From: Enterococcus gallinarum NBRC 100675 | GTDB taxonomy: Bacteria; Bacillota; Bacilli; Lactobacillales; Enterococcaceae | Direction: 5' to 3' | Length of the DNA: 64,000 bases | Assembly (NCBI RefSeq): GCF_001544275.1 | Contig: NZ_BCQE01000004.1 | Span: 1 to 64,000, forward strand | In this document: one piece after another, positions 60,586-64,000 of the stretch | How the letters are laid out: each line of letters begins with the position of its first letter | Position numbering within the stretch: the first letter of the stretch is position 1 | Notes under the pieces: generated by a model | Seen by the model: the letters and a program-made list of their open reading frames with translations, nothing else | Told to the model about the DNA's origin: nothing | Database searches by the model: none | Program-made: the position numbers and the translations under genes

Positions 60586-62052
60586 TCAGCTATAGTATTT
60601 TTCCACCAAACGTTCATCCACATAAATGGAAACTTGACCGTCATTGACTGGGAAAATTCCTTTACCTGTTTCGTCTAAGACAACTTTTGCTTCATTATTT
60701 TTCAAAATATCTACGTAAGTTTCACCACCATGAATGGCGCTGATGGTCATTTCTTTCTCAGCACCTTGGGCATTCGTCATGACCACGGCCAAGCCAGACA
60801 GTTCGTGCTCATAATCTCCTGTCAGTACCCAACCGATACAATTTGGGTCATCGAAATAATCAACTTGATTGCCAAAGGAGATTTTCTCACGCAATTTCAG
60901 GAGATTTTCCAAATCTTCCCCAACTGGTTCAATACCTTGTTCAGGAATACCAAATAGATCCCCCCAGAAAACAACTGGTACTCCAGCTTTTCGCAACAAG
61001 ATCAACGCATAGGCATGCACTTTGAACCAGCCATCTACCCATGACTGTAAACTCTGACCGACTTGCGTATCATGATTATCAACAAAAGTCACAGCGTAGT
61101 CTTCTCGAGAAGCAGTCAATGTACCTGCAAAGATTTGACTCATATCGTACGCACCATTCGAATGAGATGCTTCATAGAAATTGTAATGCAGTGGCACATC
61201 GAACAGATGGATCAGATTTCCGGAAGAATCTAAATACTCTTCTAGTTTCGGCAGATCACCCGACCAATATTCTCCCACCACAAATAAATCTTTGCCTTTT
61301 TCTTCCCGACGATTCAAAAGCCAATTAACATAATAATTAAATTCAATATGTTTGACAGCATCTAGACGATAGCCATCCACATTCGTTAACTCTTGATACC
61401 ATTTGCCCCATTTATCCAGCTGTTCGATGGTTTCTGGATTCTCCATATCCAAATCACAGCCCATTAGATAATCATAGTTGCCCATCTCATCATCTACTTG
61501 ATCTTCCCACCCTTTTTGGGCAAAGTTAAACAAGGCATGATCGTTGGTTCGGTCATCATAATCAACGCCAGAAAAATTTTTCCAAGTCCAGACATAGTCA
61601 TTGTATTTCCCTTTTCTTCCAGGGAAAGTGAACTTCGTCCAAGCTTCGATCTCTTCTTCATCACTTATCGGCTTATTGCGATTGTCCCAACTGTATTTGA
61701 CTGCTGGTGCCGTTTCTTTTTCATCGGCCCCTATCAAATGATTGAATACAATATCTGCGTAAACCTCCAACCCTTGATCTTGCAATGCTTTAATTGCTTC
61801 AAGATATTCATCTTTGGTTCCGTACTTGGTTGGTATTGATCCCTTTTGATCAAATTCTCCAAGATCGTAGTAGTCGTAGACACCATAGCCAACATCTTCG
61901 ACACCCGCTGTACCTTTATATGCAGGAGGCAACCATACCGCCGTAAACCCATAATCTTTAAGCTCACTACTCATTTCTTTCAATCTATTCCAATGTTGAC
62001 TGTCTGCAGGCAAGTCCCATTCGAAGCCTTGCAATATCACTTCATTCTTCAT
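60586..62052 (-). CDS. Cytosolic alpha-amylase (GH13)
   Basis: 488 residues, no signal peptide. (beta/alpha)8 GH13 motifs: YADIVFNH near 98-105, GYRLDAVKH (nucleophile Asp231), FVVGEYWSGD (acid/base Glu261) and FVDNHDTQ (Asp328). Resembles the intracellular AmyA of E. coli and Bacillus. It cleaves internal alpha-1,4 bonds of imported or stored glucans in the cytoplasm. A run GGGGGGA precedes the ATG. No cre-type operator was recognised. Divergent from fruR. Confidence 0.93.
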   Translation of the reverse strand: MKNEVILQGFEWDLPADSQHWNRLKEMSSELKDYGFTAVWLPPAYKGTAGVEDVGYGVYDYYDLGEFDQKGSIPTKYGTKDEYLEAIKALQDQGLEVYADIVFNHLIGADEKETAPAVKYSWDNRNKPISDEEEIEAWTKFTFPGRKGKYNDYVWTWKNFSGVDYDDRTNDHALFNFAQKGWEDQVDDEMGNYDYLMGCDLDMENPETIEQLDKWGKWYQELTNVDGYRLDAVKHIEFNYYVNWLLNRREEKGKDLFVVGEYWSGDLPKLEEYLDSSGNLIHLFDVPLHYNFYEASHSNGAYDMSQIFAGTLTASREDYAVTFVDNHDTQVGQSLQSWVDGWFKVHAYALILLRKAGVPVVFWGDLFGIPEQGIEPVGEDLENLLKLREKISFGNQVDYFDDPNCIGWVLTGDYEHELSGLAVVMTNAQGAEKEMTISAIHGGETYVDILKNNEAKVVLDETGKGIFPVNDGQVSIYVDERLVEKYYS

Positions 62053-62127
62053 ATAATTCCCCCCTTAAAATAATTAAGCCAAAGAATAGCCATTCTTGTC
62101 AAACATTAACCCATTTCGATCCTTTTT

Positions 62128-62233
62128 TGAATGATTTGCCGACCGTTTTTGACCGTTTAAGAATGTATTACCCTTACATTTTGACTGATTTTAACCGATT
62201 ATGATTGATTATGACTGTTTTATGTGCTATCAT
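62128..62233 (+). promoter_or_regulatory. fruR promoter with 10-bp phased operator-like repeats
   Basis: Promoter TTGATT (62205-62210), 17-nt spacer, TATCAT (62228-62233). Nine-base repeats of form TGAYYGATT occur at 62182, 62192, 62202 and 62212, each 10 bp apart, overlapping the -35, with a second group at 62128, 62140 and 62150. Likely the binding array for FruR, which would autoregulate the operon. Confidence 0.7.
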
Positions 62234-62255
62234 AACAATTGAAGAGGTGATGTAA

Positions 62256-63011
62256 ATGCTTACAGAAGAGCGTCATCAAAGGATTTTAGCCCTTTTAGAA
62301 GAAACGGATATCGTGAAAGTCAGCGAATTGATCCATCAATTACAAGCATCTGAGTCCACTATCCGTCGCGATTTACAAGAACTTGAAGCACAGGGAGTTT
62401 TGGTCCGAATCCATGGAGGAGCCAAAAAGATCCAGCACCTTGGATTTGAACCCAATATGAAAGAAAAAACGCAAAAGTTCCAAGTAGAGAAACAAAAAAT
62501 TGCCCAATATGCCGTCTCATTGATCAAAAAGGATGAGGTCATTTACTTGGATGCTGGAACCACAACTTTAGAAATGATCCCTTTCTTGTCATCGATCTCA
62601 AATGTGAAGGTTGTAACCAACTCTGTCAAACATGCGGCATTACTGATCGATCAAGGAATCGAGACATTGATTTTGGGAGGAACGATCAAAATCAGTACGA
62701 ACGCTGTCTTGGGGAGCGGTGCCAGTGAGCAATTGCGAAAACTGCGCTTCAATCGCTGTTTTATTGGAATGAATGGTGCCCATGTAGATGCAGGATTTAC
62801 GACTCCAGATCCTGAAGAAGCAATGATCAAAAAAATCGCGCTTGAAAATAGTCAAAAAGCTTATGTATTACTGGATCATTCTAAATTTCAACAAACTACT
62901 TTTGCTCAAGTTGCTGCCATTGAAGACGCAGAGATTATCACAGACTTCTGTCCGAAAAACTATGCGGCTAAATTTCGAACACAAACAACTATTATGGAGG
63001 TATCCGAATGA
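62256..63011 (+). CDS. fruR: DeoR-family fructose operon repressor
   Basis: 251 residues. N-terminal DeoR winged helix (1-57) with VSELIHQLQASESTIRRDLQ, ending in VRIHGGAKK, then a ribose-5-phosphate-isomerase-like sugar-phosphate domain with IYLDAGTTTLEM near 95-106 and FIGMNGAHVDAGFTTPD near 168-184. Probably responds to fructose-1-phosphate. First gene of fruR-fruK-fruA, and its stop overlaps the fruK ATG (ATGA). Confidence 0.88.
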   Translation: MLTEERHQRILALLEETDIVKVSELIHQLQASESTIRRDLQELEAQGVLVRIHGGAKKIQHLGFEPNMKEKTQKFQVEKQKIAQYAVSLIKKDEVIYLDAGTTTLEMIPFLSSISNVKVVTNSVKHAALLIDQGIETLILGGTIKISTNAVLGSGASEQLRKLRFNRCFIGMNGAHVDAGFTTPDPEEAMIKKIALENSQKAYVLLDHSKFQQTTFAQVAAIEDAEIITDFCPKNYAAKFRTQTTIMEVSE

Positions 63012-63922
63012 TTTATACTGTCACACTCAACCCATCAATTGACTATATTGTCCACGTCGAAGACTTGCAATTGGGCGAACTTAATCGAATGAAGCAAGAC
63101 TTTAAACTTCCTGGCGGCAAAGGAATCAATGTTTCCCGTATTTTACAGCGGATCCAGATCCCTTCCACTGCACTTGGATTTATTGGCGGATTCACTGGAC
63201 GTTTCATTGAAGACTGGCTAATCAACGAAAGAATCACGACCGATTTCACACAAGTCTCTGCCGATACAAGGATCAATATTAAATTAAAATCTGGCGAAGA
63301 AACTGAAATCAACGGATTAGGGCCTACAATCTCAAAGGATGAAAGTCAGCAATTGAAAGACAAACTGTCTTCTCTTACCAAGGAAGATATCGTCATTTTT
63401 TCTGGTAGCAAACCGAATGGACTGACGGCTGACTACTATCAAGAGTTGATCGCCATCATCAAAGAAGCTGGAGCCGAGTTCGTCATTGACACAACGGGTC
63501 CAGAGTTGTTCGCAGCATTACCCGACCAACCGTTGCTGATCAAACCCAACAATCATGAATTAGCGGAATTGTATCAAACAACATTCCACTCCTTCGAAGA
63601 TATTTTACCTTATGGACAAAAATTAATCGCCGATGGCGCCAAGAATGTCATTGTCTCCCTTGGCGGCGACGGAGCCATTTTCTTTACTGGAAACGAAATC
63701 TACCGCTCGAATGTTCTGAAGCGTCCACTGAAAAACTCTGTTGGAGCTGGCGACTCAATGATTGCTGGTTTTATCGGACAATATACAGCAACAAAAAATG
63801 CACTGGAAGCCTTTAAATGGGGAGTTGCTTGCGGCAGCGCTACTGCTTTTTCAGATGATTTAGCCACATCAGCATTTATTCAAGAATTATTGCCAGAAGT
63901 TGTTATTGAAAAGATACTTTGA
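63008..63922 (+). CDS. fruK: 1-phosphofructokinase
   Basis: 304 residues. PfkB fold: MIYTVTLNPSIDYIVHVEDL (1-20) and LPGGKGINVSRILQRI near 35-50 at the front, and the C-terminal SVGAGDSMIAGFIGQY with catalytic Asp near 249. Converts fructose-1-phosphate to fructose-1,6-bisphosphate. Tagatose-6-phosphate kinase (LacC) is similar, but the fruR/fruA neighbours decide the call. Confidence 0.92.
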   Translation: MIYTVTLNPSIDYIVHVEDLQLGELNRMKQDFKLPGGKGINVSRILQRIQIPSTALGFIGGFTGRFIEDWLINERITTDFTQVSADTRINIKLKSGEETEINGLGPTISKDESQQLKDKLSSLTKEDIVIFSGSKPNGLTADYYQELIAIIKEAGAEFVIDTTGPELFAALPDQPLLIKPNNHELAELYQTTFHSFEDILPYGQKLIADGAKNVIVSLGGDGAIFFTGNEIYRSNVLKRPLKNSVGAGDSMIAGFIGQYTATKNALEAFKWGVACGSATAFSDDLATSAFIQELLPEVVIEKIL

Positions 63923-63944
63923 CTTAACATAAGGAGGATAAACA

Positions 63945-64000
63945 ATGAAAATCAACGATTTACTCTTAAAAGATGCCATGATCATGGACCTTCAAGCAAC
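63945..64000 (+). CDS. fruA: PTS fructose transporter, N-terminus (runs beyond window)
   Basis: ATG at 63945 with AAGGAGG at good spacing. The 18 codons visible read MKINDLLLKDAMIMDLQA, the start of a fructose-type EIIA domain. Would phosphorylate and import fructose as fructose-1-phosphate for FruK. Truncated by the window edge. Confidence 0.8.
   Translation, partial: MKINDLLLKDAMIMDLQA

Overview
The window reads as chromosomal DNA of a low-to-mid GC Lactobacillales bacterium, most likely an Enterococcus. Reasons: strong AGGAGG ribosome binding sites, lipoprotein and CamS signal peptides of the enterococcal pheromone-precursor type, a DUF1149 gene, the DnaB/DnaI primosome pair, and firmicute gene order (pcrA-ligA-camS-gatCAB-dgkB; ylaN-ftsW-pyc-ylbC-ylbF-ylbG-rsmD-coaD-ylbL; polA-mutM-coaE near nrdR-dnaB-dnaI). 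Species cannot be fixed from this window.

Layout. 1-5 kb is accessory: a thioester-domain (Cys/Gln) surface adhesin cut by the left edge, then a decayed patch with a frameshifted YopX-type phage gene, a small orphan ORF, two remnants of secreted-protein genes and about 0.8 kb without genes, bounded by an unusual regulator built of four helix-turn-helix repeats. 5-20 kb is mostly housekeeping: lepA, an Eis-type acetyltransferase, a small membrane-gene cluster, lepB, clpB under a CtsR operator, an ABC-F translation factor behind a leader peptide, lipid-related membrane genes, pepT. 19-32 kb holds the DNA replication/repair block (Nif3-like, trmK, dnaI, dnaB, nrdR, coaE, mutM, polA) interrupted by a FusB-type EF-G-binding gene, a CsbD-like gene and a lone ABC ATPase, plus an 86-bp tandem repeat. 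32-48 kb carries a Bax1-type membrane protein, murC, sprT-like, tex, a phosphoesterase, a 30-codon mini-gene with its own promoter and terminator, then the ylb cluster, pyc, ftsW and ylaN. 49-59 kb holds dgkB, gatBAC, camS, ligA, pcrA. 59-64 kb has a ClC chloride transporter, a cytosolic alpha-amylase and the start of a fructose operon (fruR-fruK-fruA).

How genes work together. Several sets act in one process: primosome loading (DnaB/DnaI) beside NrdR control of dNTP supply; CoaD and CoaE at the end of coenzyme A synthesis; GatCAB for Gln-tRNA (or Asn-tRNA) formation; FtsW and MurC in peptidoglycan synthesis; PcrA/LigA/PolA/MutM in DNA repair; FruR/FruK/FruA in fructose uptake and phosphorylation. 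LepA, the ABC-F protein and the FusB-type protein all act on the translating ribosome or EF-G.

Most interesting points: leader peptides preceding two translation-factor genes (ABC-F and FusB-type), the 30-residue stand-alone ORF, the four-HTH regulator, the 86-bp tandem repeat, the 10-bp phased repeats over the fruR promoter, and the PD1-like FLSG ending of the CamS signal peptide. I saw no rRNA, tRNA, CRISPR array or intact insertion sequence. All functional calls come from reading the sequence and recalled family knowledge; no search was run.
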